A DNA stretch of 64,000 bases, from contig OX638368.1 in assembly GCA_951812925.1 (NCBI GenBank), positions 4,092,001 to 4,156,000 of the forward strand, written 5' to 3'. Position 1 is the first letter of the stretch; the number at the start of each line of letters is the position of its first letter. This document shows positions 21,969 through 33,529 of the stretch, piece after piece. Under the pieces are notes generated by a model. That model searched no databases. It saw only the letters and a list, made by a program, of their open reading frames with translations, and was not told the DNA's origin. The DNA comes from Calliopum simillimum. Taxonomy: Eukaryota; Arthropoda; Insecta; Diptera; Lauxaniidae. Position numbers and translations under genes: made by a program.

Positions 21969-22395
21969 ATTGGGATCCCTTCAAAATCTCGAAAACCAAA
22001 ATCTCGAAAAAGCAAAATCTCGAAAAAAAATCTCGAAAAAATCAAAATCTTGAAAATCAAAATCTTGAAAAGGGGATCCCTTCTAAATCTTGAAACTCAA
22101 AATCTTGAAAAAAGTTAAATCTTGAAAATCAAAATCTAGAAAAAAAAATCTTGAAACAGAAAATCTTGAAAAAACAAAATCTTGAAAAAAATATATTGGA
22201 TATATTCTATACTGATCCGCGGCCAAGATTTTGATTTTCAAGACTTAGCTTTTTTTCAAGATTTTGCTTTTTCAAGATTTTGAGTTTCAAGATTTAGAAG
22301 GGATCCCGAAAAAACGATTTTCGTTCCCTTATTAAACATTATTTTTTGAGAGGCAAAACGGCGAAGAAAATGAAAGAAAAGTTGGATTAATAAAT

Positions 22396-22606
22396 ATTAT
22401 GGGGCTAGTGTTCCTTCAGATTACATCGTAAAATATTGGTTTCGAGAGTTTTGCAGTGGCCAAAACGTGAAGTCCGCAGGTCAAGGTGTCGGTTTTCTGG
22501 AATTGTCATGGCATACTCTTCGTGGACTACCTCGAAAAAGGAAAAACCATCAACAACGAGTATTACTGTGCATTATTGGAGCGATTGAAGGCTGAAATCA
22601 GAGAGT
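22396..22606 (+). pseudogene. Mariner transposase remnant, internally deleted
   Basis: Frame 1 gives GASVPSDYIVKYWFREFCSG, resembling the N-terminal helix-turn-helix of mariner transposases, and continues into KSAGQ. One frame over, SVFWNCHGILFVDYLEKGKT and NNEYYCALLERLKAEIRE match the block between the first and second catalytic Asp regions of mariner. About 100 residues that normally lie between these two parts are absent, and no inverted-repeat ends are obvious, so it is a decayed, internally deleted copy. Confidence 0.8.
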
Positions 22607-22609
22607 GCA

Positions 22610-23484
22610 TGTGCTCAGCTACCAATGTTTCGGTTTGTTAGTAAAGAGAATAGTATTTCATTTCATTTATTTCGTAATAGTTTTAACACATAAAAAATTT
22701 GTAATAAAAATTTCCGTTTTCTTACTGGGTGGTTTCATTTCACAAAGATGAACTTTAGATTTTTCCCTTTTTTTTTAATGTAGGTATACTCGTATATGTA
22801 AGTAATTTTTGTATAGCTTGAAAAGGATTAAGTTGCATATCCATTTCTTAAACTTATCTCTACACACACAAGCAATAAGTATTTGCTTGTGAATGTGTTA
22901 TGCAAATTTACCTTTCAGATATTTCTACAAATTTTTGTGAAATACTTACGTAACCTAATGCTGTTGGATGAGAATTCAATCAATTTAAAAAAAAAAATAA
23001 ATAATTATAAAATATTGATTAGAACTTTAATCATATGCATATTTTTATACATACAATCAGTATATGTTACGATGTTTGAATTGCAATAACAAAATTAAAT
23101 ATAAAATAATGGTTTGAAGTGCTTTGTAAATAACTGTGGTAAAAATAATTCCGTATGTGCATTTGCATAAATGTGTGAATCAAAGTTGACATTTTAGTAA
23201 GCATTTTGTATGTGTATCGAAAACTGGATCCACACAATGTACCAAATTCGAGTTTTCATTAAAAGTATCTAATGTTGCTTGAAAATTTCTTTCAAACGAG
23301 ATAAATAAAACAACGAAAGTTAACTGGTTAGTAAGGTTATATCCAAAAATGAAAAAATTTTAGAAAATCAGTGATTTTTACGTAAATATGGTGAGGGTAT
23401 CCCTTAAAACGTATTAGTGCCTCGAAAACCTCGTAAGCTATAAATAAGTACATAGTTGTCAAAATCAATACGAACTTCGAGACT
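22610..23484. other. AT-rich spacer
   Basis: No gene, element end or repeat could be assigned. The frame 22883-23089 is Ile/Leu/Lys-rich translation of AT-rich DNA. Confidence 0.45.
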
Positions 23485-24530
23485 TATAATAACGATTTTT
23501 TTGATGTTTTTCGATTCATTTTGACTTTTATCGACTTTTTGGATATTTTCGATACTTTTGGACTTTTTCAATATTTTGGATGTTTTTCGATACTATTGGA
23601 GTTTTACCGATACTTATATCGGTATTTTGGATGTTTTTTGATTCTTTGATCGGCTTTTACAGATATTTCCGAAACTTTTGAAATTTTTATAGATATTTCA
23701 GACGTTTATCGATACCCTAAGACTAATACCGATATTTTCGATACTTTTTCGAGGTGCTGTGACATAATCCCCACGGACATAATCCCCATTTCTTAAATGT
23801 TTGCAAGTTTTTAAGACATTATCCCCAGAAAAAAATGGACATAGTCTCCATAACGATATTTCCTAACGCCTTATTTTGTTATTGACAACAGTCTATAATA
23901 TCCAACACTAATTTTGTAAATTTCTTAAATGGATTATTGCAGAAATTTTGTTCAATCTTAATTAAATTTTTCGGTCATAATCCCCATTTTGGTATTATGT
24001 CTGTTGTGATTATGTCCGTTGGGATTATGTCCGGTAACCGGCTTTCAATACTTTTGGAATTTTACCGATATTTTGGATGTCTTTTGATACTTTTCAACTT
24101 TTATCAATATTTTAGAATATTTTCGATACCCTTAGACTTTTATCGACATTTTGGATATTTTTCTATATTTTTTGACTTTTATCGATACTTTTGATGTTTT
24201 TCGATACTTTTCGACTTTTGTTGTCATTTCGTATATTTTTCGATGCTTTTAGACTTTTAACGATATTTAAGATGTTTTTCGATACTTTTGGACTTTTATC
24301 GATGTTTTTTCGATATTTCTGAACTTTTACCTATATTTTGGATATTTTTCTATCCTTTTTGACTTTTATCGATATTTTTGATATTTTTCTATACTTTTTG
24401 ACTTTCATCGATATATTTGATGTTTTTCGATACTTTTGGAGTTTTACTGATATTTTGGATTTTTTGATACTTTTTAAATTTTACCGACATTTTGGATGTT
24501 TTTCGATACTTTTGGACTTTTATGAAATTT
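23485..24530. repeat. ~39-bp minisatellite (TTTTATCGATATTTTGG unit)
   Basis: Imperfect tandem units built from GACTTTTATCGATATTTTGG and ATGTTTTTCGATACTTTTG extend for about 1 kb, interrupted by the MITE at 23755-24041. The open frames 23937-24194 and 24338-24568 are repeat translations (Phe-Tyr-Arg-Tyr-Phe type), not genes. Confidence 0.85.
23755..24041. mobile_element. MITE inserted in the minisatellite
   Basis: GACATAATCCCCA occurs twice at the left end and its complement GGGATTATGTCC at the right end, with further copies inside (CATTATCCCC, GTCATAATCCCCA). The flanks on both sides are the 39-bp satellite, so the insertion is younger than the array. Confidence 0.7.
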
Positions 24531-25130
24531 GGTATGGAGCTGTTTTGAACCCTAAAGAAGAAAACTAACGAAAAATGCATACATGGGCGATGTCATGCAA
24601 CATGTAAGTTAACTGATTTTCGTGAAATTCGGAAAGGAGATAGACGAACTTCTAGCAGGACTTCTTTCAATGTTCTGGCTTTCCAATATCTCCGTTTTTT
24701 CGGTTTTTTTTTATTTTTAAGTTCGAAAAATAATTTAAAGTAATATTCTCCACTACGCCAATATTGTTTATGCCAGTTTAAAGCCAAAATGGACTCCATT
24801 AAAAAAATCTTGATTGGTTTGACATGGAATGAATCAGTAATCTTTGACTATAATATGCTTACAAATTTTGGCAACCCAGCTGGCATGGGATTACGAAGCG
24901 GCCACCGCTTATAAATATGCTGCCTGGAGAGTTTGATACAAAATGTTCAAGTTTAAACTCAGTTTTCAATAATAACCATTGGTCAGTCTTAATTTTTCCA
25001 TTATTATGCGATTTGTAATTAAAATGAATAGAGGATGAAGAGCAAATGAAACGAAAACTACACACAATTTGTAGCAACCACGCCCACTTAAGTAACTGCC
25101 AACAGAAAACTACATATGAGTACATTTATG
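24531..25130. other. Spacer, nothing recognised
   Basis: Short minus-strand frames at 24389-24580, 24593-24799 and 24859-25125 lack motifs and overlap repeats or AT-rich DNA. No gene is supported. Confidence 0.4.
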
Positions 25131-25774
25131 TACACGGAAAGAAAAGTTCTATAATTTTTGAAGCGAAAATTGTTTAAAAATTATTGAACTTTTTGTAAAT
25201 TTTCGTTTATTTTACATATGTATTAAAAACTGCAGCAAAATTTTTTAAAAATTTAAAAATTTCTTAGAAGGTAATTTTTCAATACAAGCATAGCAAAAAT
25301 TACAAAACAGTATAGTAAAAATTATCAAGCAGGAATACAGACTTTTTCTTAGTTTCTTTAAGCAATAAATTCAAAAAAAAAAACAATTAAAATTGAAAAA
25401 AAGCAAATTTTTATTTTGTCTCTAGTATTGGGGAAGATTTGAACCAGGAGAACCTGTCGTCCAATATATATATATGTGCCGTGTGATAGATTTGCATATA
25501 AGCCATCGGCTTGACTACCAAATTATCAAACAAAAAACAAAATTTGCCATCCTGTTCAATAAAGTTTTATAGAAAAAATGTGGTTTGTATTTTTTCCTGC
25601 TTTCTTAAAATTTTTTTTTCGATTGCTTATGGAAATTAAATCATTTATTATAAAAATCAATATGCTGCTGCCTAATGTTTTTTGACCTAACTAACAGAAG
25701 CACCTACATCAGGCCTTTGCACGCATTTTTCAGCCCTTTTCTAGTAATTTTTAAATATTTTTTCTTTCCGTGTA
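25131..25774. mobile_element. 644-bp element with TACACGGAAAGAAAA ends
   Basis: TACACGGAAAGAAAA at the left end is repeated as a perfect inverted copy at the right end (TTTTCTTTCCGTGTA). The outermost TA on each side may be the target duplication, placing it with Tc1/mariner-type MITEs. It has no transposase. A tRNA-like segment sits inside on the minus strand. Confidence 0.7.
25395..25512 (-). repeat. tRNA-like (SINE-type) segment
   Basis: On the minus strand the segment contains ATATGCAAATCTATCACACGG, then GGTTCAAATCTTCC, close to the pol III B-box GGTTCGAATCC. The block ATATGC-TCTATCACACG is shared with the plus-strand copy at 36390-36500. No intact cloverleaf can be drawn by eye, so this is a tRNA-derived repeat rather than a tRNA gene. 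Confidence 0.45.
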
Positions 25775-27025
25775 AAAGCTTAAATGAACATGCTGATAAT
25801 AAAAGGACCCATACGCTATATGCTGCTGCACACATGACGCAAACCGCTTAGCACACAAAACATTAACCCCATCCAGCAATAGACTTACACCATGGGTCTT
25901 CCTGTGCCGCCTCAAAATTTTGAATGTTAAAATCATGCAACGCCGGCATTGTCATCGTCATCTTGAAATGTTTAATGGAGTTACGACGTGTTACCAGTGT
26001 CAACGTCGCTGACGATAACCTTAAGAGATGTAATAGAGGGATCTCGTGCTTTCTTCAGCTCAAACCAGTGATTATTAACAAAGTTTTCACGCAACTTGAA
26101 CAACAAAATCTCACAAATGTTGAACAGCGTGTGGTGTGTGTGGATGGATGGATTGGTGGGTGGGTGGCAGCGACTTAATAGCGCATCAATTCTGACGCTG
26201 CTTTTTAAACGTTTGTGTGCTGCAGACATTAATTTCACACATTCAAAAATGGGAAGGAAAACTTTTGCTGGGAAACACAGGAAATGAAATGGACTTAAAT
26301 GATAATGGTAATGGCAATAATTTTGCATAAAAAATAAATTTTAAATTTTGAGCAAAACTGTTGAAAAATTGCTGAAATGGGTGCTGTGCGAAATTTGTGC
26401 TTGTGGCTTTTAGCGCTTACTGTAATATTGCGCCTTCGTGGAAGAAATGGGTTTGTTTTCTGTGGCCGCCCTTGAGCGATAGATGATTAAAAATGCGGCT
26501 GCTTGTGCGTGTTGCTGTGTGCCCATTAATAAGCAATTTAATGCAGACATTTTATTGCTTTTTTTCTGCTCCCTCTAACCATAACGAGATTTTTAATTCC
26601 GTTTTACTTTGCAAAGTTCTAGACGCATTATGTGGGCGTTGTCATAAAAATAATCACTTAAATGTGAGCAGCTTAAATTAAGTGCTGCTTGGATGTTACG
26701 TAAAAATTTTTAATTAGCATTGAGTATGTCACTGAAACACTTCGAAAAATGAGCGAAAAATTAGAGAAAAAATTTAATTTATATTTTGTATTTCGCGTAT
26801 GCAAAGAATTTTTTCAAAAATTAAACTGTACAGCCTTAAGTTATGCTATAAAATTTTAACAATTAAAAGTTGAAATGCATTTGAAATCAAAAAAGTGTTT
26901 GATAAAGTATTCAAAGTATACTTTTAGGCTGGTAACTATTAATTTTCAATCGCTTTAATCTTCCTGGAAAAAACATTCACCTTATAGTCTGTTTTATTTT
27001 ATAAATTTTTTGTTTTTTTTCTGTA
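25775..27025. other. Single-copy-like spacer
   Basis: More balanced base composition than most of the window and a GT-rich patch at 26128-26165. Overlapping frames at 25924-26178, 25981-26328 (minus) and 26493-26681 have no recognisable motif. It could belong to a large intron or intergenic region. Confidence 0.4.
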
Positions 27026-27675
27026 CATTAAGGTGGGTCGACAACCATACAAAAAAAATAGTTTTCTGTCAATCACTGATATATGTGCCTTGGCTTTTTG
27101 TTAGACTTTTAAAAAAAAATATTTTAACTCCGAAATTTTGAATTTTTGAAATTTATATTCTCCACAGGGCTAACCTTGCTCCATGGTAATTGATATCTTT
27201 CTCAAATTTCAGCCAAATTGCACCATATTTAGAGGTCGCTCAATCAGTTTTGATTTACATAATATTTGTACGAAAAAGAAAAGCTACTAAATAAAATGAT
27301 TTTTTAAACCATCTACAGAGTCATACTATTTTTGTACAAACCAAGATTCTTGAAGATTTTTGTATAACAAACATTATGGTGTTTCCGATTCACACAATTT
27401 TGTTTTGCTCTCGAGCTATTATAGCCTGATTGTTATCAAGAAAAAGGTCTTTTGCATTTTGAAATAAGGCTTTCTTAAAATTGTGACATCACAGAGAAAA
27501 ACTGAAAACGCCATCGTGTTTATCATACAAAAATCGCTCTGATTGAGCAACCTCTAAATATGGTTCAATTTGGCTGAAGTTTGAGAAAGATATTAATGAT
27601 CGTGATTGTAGCTAGGTTGAAGGACTGTGGAGAATATAAATTTCAAACTTCTTAAAAAATGGACAACCCTAATGA
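27026..27675. mobile_element. Imperfect palindromic element, ~650 bp
   Basis: Left block 27150-27240 (AAATTTATATTCTCCACAG, TTTCTCAAATTTCAGCC, TATTTAGAGGTCGCTCAATCAG) is mirrored by 27535-27650. The ends CATTAAGGTGGGTCGAC and GGACAACCCTAATG are imperfect inverted copies. No coding content. Confidence 0.65.
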
Positions 27676-28650
27676 GGAAGCTATCATAGCGCTAGGATAC
27701 AGCATACTTTGAAAGAATGTTGTCACACATTATTTTCAACTGAAGTTTCCATCACGTTTTTGCAACTTTTAATAAAACGAACTGCACACTAATACATCAA
27801 TTTAGTTTTACACAAGCAACAGTTTATGTTAAGTGCAGTGCAAAAAAAATTAGCATTAACTGCAAAGGTTAAGAAAATTAATACAAAAACCAGAAAAAAA
27901 ACTTTCAGAAAATCTCTCAGATATGAATAAAACCCGCTGTACAGTGCGCTGACTGCACCATAGCACCGTAGCAATATATGTAAGTGAAGTGGCGACTGTA
28001 GAAATTTTGAAGTAAAATATTAAAATACTTTGAAGTAAGAGCGATTAATTTGTATGGCCTCTACTGTAATAAGAGCAAGCATTGTTGCGTAAATGTAAAA
28101 ATTAGCTTAAGGCAAAAACTTATATCAAAAGGTTCGTGTCCTTACTGAACAATTATGGTTAACGTTTGTGTTTTGTCAAACAAACTGTGCGCTCATCTCA
28201 GAACGTGATGGAAACTACTAGAATCATGAAGAAATTTCTCTGATATGCTACACGGTTCTATATTACATAAAGTTAAAAAGTAACCAGATTTGCAGTATTT
28301 CAAGAAAGTTTTAATATCGCAAATAGTTATTATATTATATTATAGCCTGTGCAATGATGGATATCAGTTCCACATTCAAGAGTTTTAACGAGGTCACAAC
28401 AGAATTTGATGATAGATTAATATTGGTTGTATCATATGTAAAAAGTAGTAAGAGCTTTTATTAGTTTTGCAGTTTTTTAATTCGATCCCCAATTTGACAT
28501 AATTATGTGTTAGGAAATGCATTGATAGATTTGTATGAAAGACCTTTAAGATTTTTTTTTTAATGAAAATCATATACCTACGTATAGTCTACAACTGTTA
28601 GTTAACCGGAAGTAGTAACCGACCAATAAGATGCAATATGCTAATAATAT
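27676..28650. other. Spacer, nothing recognised
   Basis: AT-rich with no gene, element end or tandem array that I could identify. Confidence 0.4.
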
Positions 28651-28663
28651 GGTATACCATTTT

Positions 28664-29921
28664 TATACCCAACACCTATGGTATATGCACTTTGTCCATC
28701 TGTTTCTAACTTGGAGAAGGAGGCGTGGCAGGTATGGAAAAGTATATATGTTCTTGATCAGCGTCACCTTCTGAATTTATGTAGCCTTGTCCATCTGTCT
28801 GTCTGACTGTTGAAATCATTTTAATATTTTTTTGGAGCAAGAAAATTCATTAAAATTTGATATGCTTCCTACGCACACTGGTTCAAAATCCCTAAAAGCT
28901 GGCCAAAAGTCGTTATCATTAAAGTTTTGAGACGAAATTTGTTACCCGGGGGTTTTTGAGTTTGGTGATTACGAATTTGATGTTGGATTTTTAAAAAATA
29001 AAATGGCGGATTCAAAATGGCGGACGATTTGCATAAATATTTAACCAAATCTAACAAAAAATGTAGTCGGGGGTTTTTGGGTTTACTGATTATGAATTTG
29101 GTATTAGATTTTTTTTAAAAATGGCGGTCTCGAAATGGCAAAAAACAACACTTGCACAATTTTTATAACTAATTTAAAAATCTATTTCAAAACTTTAACT
29201 TTGATAGAGTCGCATGCCACGGTAAATTTATCTGCATAAAAATGTGATTTAAATTCCTTTATCATGGAGTATAAGCTGTATAATAATATAAAAATTTTAT
29301 CATTTTGGGCGGGCAACACAGATTGACACTTGACAATTAATATGAGTTAAATTTTCCTACGGGTGCTTCAGAAAAATGGCGTCAAACAGAAAAGGCAAAA
29401 AAAGGCATCCCAATTTTTTTATATGTGTTAGGAAAGGTTTCAAACTTTTTAAATCCAAAAAATCTTGTTGGTATGACATGGTATAAATTAGTTCTGGGCT
29501 TTTTTCATAACCGTTTCAAACTGATTTTGTGAAATAATTTGTTTTTAAGTTAATCACAACTACCGTAAAAGTATAAATTATTGCAAGCTTTCAATATAAA
29601 GGTTCGATAGTATTTTCTTTTACAAAGAGATTCCATATTCAAACATTAAAATCGGTTCAGTTTTACAGTAACCACACAATTTTTAGACGAACTCAGACAA
29701 GAGGGCGTAGCACCTCCCATATAAACAAATGCTTCAAAATGATATACCGAAAACGTTTTTTGAGATAGTTCAACTTAATTTCACTCAGTCACTAGAAACA
29801 GTAAAGGCAAGCTTTGAGCATAAATTAGGCAAACTCGGAAAAGAGGTCGTAGCACCACCCGTACAAGCAAAAATTTCAAAATACTACAGTTTAGGGAATT
29901 TAATGTTTGGACACTTTCTAG
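28664..29921 (+). mobile_element. DINE-1-like (Helitron-related) repeat, copy 1
   Basis: It starts with the self-complementary head TATACCC-ATGGTATA, then GGAGAAGGAGGCGTGGCAGG, AAGTATATATGTTCTTGATC and CCATCTGTCTGTCTGACTG. This order (hairpin head, 'TATATATTCTTGATCAG' block, 'TGTCCGTCTGTC' block) is the hallmark of DINE-1/INE-1-type elements of Drosophila. The 3' part contains GAGGTCGTAGCACCACC-type units and ends CTAG at 29918-29921, as expected for Helitron 3' ends. A ~118-bp duplication (28945-29130, with GGGGGTTTTTG-GATTACGAATTTG and AAAATGGCGG) lies inside. Confidence 0.65.
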
Positions 29922-30560
29922 TTTCTTTTGACTTCTTAGTTTTGCAGCCACGCCATTTTTCTAAAGTCGCCTCCTGAAGTAACTGCAGTAGTAGCTCTGC
30001 AACAGTCGCCACTTTTGTTACAAAATATCTTTTGTTCTACTATTTTTTAGAGTATTTTCTCTTTGTAAAAATGATTTTTTGTTATTTTTTTACCATTTCC
30101 GTTGTTTGCTTCACCTTTTCGCTGGCTCACTATGTTGCTGATTAGAACGTTGGTTGGTTGGTATGAAATGGTGCTTTGGCAGTAGATGCTGATGGTGATG
30201 CTGTTGCTGATAAGCAGTACATTTACAAAGTAGACTTGATTAGCCAGGAAAGCGTGCTGCTTCCGTTGCATTCAACTGCTATCGGTGCTATTGTGCATGT
30301 TTCATTTAGTAGCAGCGAAGTTTTCATTGCAAGAGAGCTTTGTTTTCTGGTTCTTTTTTTTTTTCTTTTATCTAAAACAAATTACCATTATTCTAATTTC
30401 TCCTTTCTTTTTCATATGAAAATGATTAGATCTCATGGTTGCAGGCAACGTGCTACTCATTTTATAAGCAGAACTAATAACGTTCCTTAAAATAGTCGTT
30501 TAAGTTTTTTTAATGTTCTCCATACTTATTGTTTTTGCTTAGAATTTTTTCAACAATAAG
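29922..30560. other. Spacer between repeats
   Basis: Moderately balanced composition with a GATG/GCTG-rich patch at 30170-30210. The frame 30176-30490 has no ATG at its beginning and degenerates into Phe/Leu runs; no gene is supported. Confidence 0.4.
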
Positions 30561-30564
30561 TGTG

Positions 30565-30660
30565 CTCCTATAGAAAATTATTTGTATTCTTGATCTGCGT
30601 CATCTTCTGAGTTCATATACCCATGTTCGTCTGGCTGGCTGGATTTCAAAAACAATTAAG
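30565..30660 (+). repeat. DINE-1-like fragment
   Basis: Contains TATTCTTGATCTGCGTCATC, TCTGAGTT-ATA and CCATGTTCGTCTGGCTGG, a piece of the DINE head lying just before the larger copy 2. It has no hairpin start, so it is a truncated or partly duplicated copy. Confidence 0.6.
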
Positions 30661-30689
30661 TATAAAAGAGTATAATAATAGAACCTTTT

Positions 30690-31488
30690 TATACCCTACA
30701 CCCAGGGTATATTCACTTTGTCCTTCCGTTTGTAACGCAGAGAAAGAGGCGTGGCAGATATGGAAAAGTATATATATTCTTGATCAGCGTCACCTCCTGA
30801 GTCGATATAGCCATGTCCGTCTGTCTGGCTGGCTGGCTGGCTGGCTGGGTAACGGCTGTGTGTGGAAATACATTTTTTGGGAGAACTAAGCAAGATAATT
30901 CAATGAAATTTGGTACACAGCCTCCGTTGTCAAAGTTAGCTCGGGGGATTGAAAATGAGCGAAATCGGTCAACGGACACGCCTACCGCCCATACAAAAAA
31001 TGTATTCAAAATGCAAATTTTGGAGTATATTTCACAACAATGCAACCAAAATACACACAAATACTACGAATTGTCGGCGCAAGCTCTGAAAAAAAGCTGG
31101 TCGAATTCGGACAAGAGGGCGTGGCACCTCTCATATAAGCAAAAGCTTCAAAACGCTGTACTGAAAGTGTTTTTTGAGATAATCAAACTAGATTTGACTC
31201 GGACACTAAAAACTATAAATGCAAGCTTTAAGCAAAAACTGGATAAAATCGGACAAGAGGGCGTGGCTCCTCCCATATAAGCAAAAGCTTCAAAACGCTA
31301 TTCTGAAAATATTTTTTCAGATAATCCAACCAAATTTCACTTAAATACTAGTAACTATAAATGCAAACTCTGAGAAAAAACTGGGTGAATTTGGAGGGCG
31401 TGGCACCTCCCAGATTAGCAAAATTTTCAAAATACTGCTGTGTAGGGTATTTAATGTTTGGCCAGCCCAAAGGTAACACCCTTACTAG
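30690..31488 (+). mobile_element. DINE-1-like repeat, copy 2
   Basis: Head TATACCCTACA-CAGGGTATA (hairpin), CTTTGTCCTTCCGTTTGTAACG, GAGGCGTGGCAGATATGG, TATATATTCTTGATCAGCG, ATAGCCATGTCCGTCTGTC and a CTGG run at 30823-30847. The 3' half carries three tandem units of about 135-140 bp, each with GAGGGCGTGGC-CCTCCCATATAAGCAAAAG (31118, 31250, 31392). The end is CTAG at 31485-31488. The frames overlapping it (30623-30889, 30813-31280 and minus-strand ones) are repeat translations. Confidence 0.7.
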
Positions 31489-31790
31489 TTCATACTAAAG
31501 TGGCCGCCAAAGTCAAAAAATAGAAACAAAAATTAAAATATCCATTTTAAAGGTCCAGAACTTTGAGAAATACTTTAAAACCCTTTAAACCAAATACACT
31601 GTTAGGACGCTCATACAATTAGCTTTATCCTTAGAAAAGTTTTCACCAAAACGCTAGCACGACCCAAGAACATTTTTTTTAAGACAAGTCAGTAAATCAG
31701 TTTTAATCCTATAACTACTCAGGTGTACATTTTAGTAATCCCCTCAGTTTAAATTTTTTGTGAGCCTAAGCAGTTTCTATCACCCTGCAT
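31489..31790 (-). repeat. Family A fragment, inverted, abutting the DINE end
   Basis: From 31500 the sequence reads TGGCCGCCAAAGTCAAAAA, then AAGGTCCAGAACTTTGA, CTCATACAATTAGCT and TGACTGATTT-type blocks and ends in CACCCTGCAT. It is the right arm of family A in inverted sense, lacking the extreme tip (CCTTATGCGATACACCC is missing). It directly follows the CTAG end of the DINE-like copy. Confidence 0.7.
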
Positions 31791-32885
31791 ATAAAATAAG
31801 TTCTGGAGAAGCTTTCAGTTTTTAAATCCAACACTTTTCTGGCAGTTTTCCTGCTGCCATTTACAACTAACCAACATTTCCGTCATCAACACATTTATTT
31901 TAAGCCAGAATCCGTTCACAAAATGACATTAGCGTTAATGCCGGATCGGATTTCCGTCAGTTGCTCCATGCTGCATTTCTCTGCATTACCTCATAATTTT
32001 ACCGCATTTCTTTCGCGCTCGTTGCATAAACGGCGACAGCTAAAACGACAACCGAAACAACATTAAAAAAAAGCTGTTTAACGAATAACTCGTAAATATA
32101 CTAAGTAAAGAATATAGAAACTAGAGAAAAAAAAATCAGGAAAATGAAAAATAGTTTACCAGAAACTGTAATTCTTTGCTGCTGCTACTGCAACATTCTT
32201 CCTTTTGTTGCCTTCCGCTTCCTGATTTTCAATGGAATTCTGTTGGACTTTAGTTAGTGTGTGTGTGTGTGTGGTGCAGGTTTATTGGCATTTCTATTTT
32301 AGAAAGACGGTATTTCGTTACCGTTTTTCATATATACTACACATGTGTGTGTGTGTGTGTTAACACACAGTTAATTCACTCTTTGTTGGTTTTTAAGCAA
32401 CGTTAACGCGACTTAAATGGGAAAGGGGTTAATGCAATTACGTTATTACTTTTTGGTTCAAATGCAATTTTCAGTCGTGCTATCCAATTCTGTGGTCGAT
32501 TATGTTGGTGCATTTGGTCAAAGGCTGATTGTGCATTGAAGTTCGTTTGGTTTATTTTCAATTTCTATTTTTTGCACTAATGAAGTACCACTTTACAAAA
32601 TACGCTGAAACTGAGGAAAACAGTTTAGTAGAATTATTTTTGTGTGGAAAGATTAACTAAGTATTTTGTTTAAAGTTCAGCAAAAATTTTATAATCATTT
32701 TTGCGTAGTAAGATAGCATTCCGAACTGCGTAAAAACTAGAAAAAAAAAGAAGACCAGTTATGTTTTGTATAGAATTTTCTTGAATTTTGTTATTCTTGT
32801 TCCAAGTATCCTAATGATCATCTTCACTGGGATAGTATAAAAATTAAAGTAATTAACACAAAATATCAAACATAAATTAGCTTAC
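31791..32885. other. Single-copy-like spacer with TG tracts
   Basis: GT microsatellites at about 32258-32273 and 32344-32361. No gene recognised. Confidence 0.45.
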
Positions 32886-32889
32886 CTTT

Positions 32890-33512
32890 TATAGGGGGCC
32901 TAGACTAACAAAAACTTGCACCTGAGGGGTGCATTTGGACACCCTAACATTTTAGAGAAAACATTTTTTTATATGAAAGTTGTAGCTAATTGTATGAGCT
33001 TTCTATGAGTGTATTTGATTTATAAGGTTTAAAAGGGCACGCGATGCTTTCTACCTATTGGAGCTCTCAAACTAGTTGTTCTTGGAAAGTATTTTTTTCT
33101 CACTTCAATTGAAAAAAATGGAATGACAAATGAACTACCGAATTAAAAAAGATCTAACGAGAGTTCCAAAAAAAATTATAATAATATAAAATTGAAAATA
33201 TCAACTTTAAAGGTCCAGAACTTTCCAAAATCCATTTAAGCCCCATAAAACAATTACATTCGTAGAAAGCTCATACAATCACCTCAAATTTTTAATCCAA
33301 AATGTTTTCTCTAAAACGTTAGGGTGACCCAATAATTTATTTTTATTTTTTTTTTTTTTTTTTTTTGTAAACAAGTCAGAAAATCAGTTTTAACCCTTTA
33401 ACTACTCATGTGTGCATTTTAAACCCCCCACTGAGGTGCAGTTTTTTGTAAGCCTAGGCCTCGTCTATCACGTCTCAGAAGCTTCGTAGCCTTATGCGAT
33501 ACACGCTGTATA
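32890..33512 (+). mobile_element. Family A copy, ~620 bp
   Basis: The left arm (GGCCTAGACTAACAAAAACT onward) lacks the outer GGGTGTAT tip. The right end is complete: TAAGCCTAGGCCTCGTCTATC, then CTTCGTAGCCTTATGCGATACACGC. The arms are inverted repeats around a short centre. The right tip lies about 20 bp from the broken end of the LOA-like LINE. Confidence 0.75.
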
Positions 33513-33529
33513 AATTTGCCTAATTTGCC

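Larger units (their letters stand above)
21150..22310. repeat. AAAATCTTGAAAA satellite with inverted segments
   Basis: Short tandem units of AAAATCTTGAAA or AAAATCTCGAAA run along the plus strand, switch to the complementary sense at 21720-21840 and 22225-22305, and are punctuated by GGGATCCCTTCTAAATC at about 21405, 22072 and (inverted) 22285. TCTCGAAA and TCTTGAAA variants are clustered rather than mixed, which suggests local amplification. Three GC-rich modules are embedded. Minus-strand frames here are Phe-Arg-Asp-Phe repeats read from the satellite. Confidence 0.85.

Noticed and set aside
21150..22310. Regularly spaced short repeats that could suggest a CRISPR-like array
   Set aside because: Units are contiguous satellite repeats without unique spacers of constant length, in an evidently eukaryotic context.
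30176..30490. 104-codon frame starting with an acidic, less biased stretch
   Set aside because: No ATG at the start and it degenerates into Phe/Leu runs; no recognisable motif.
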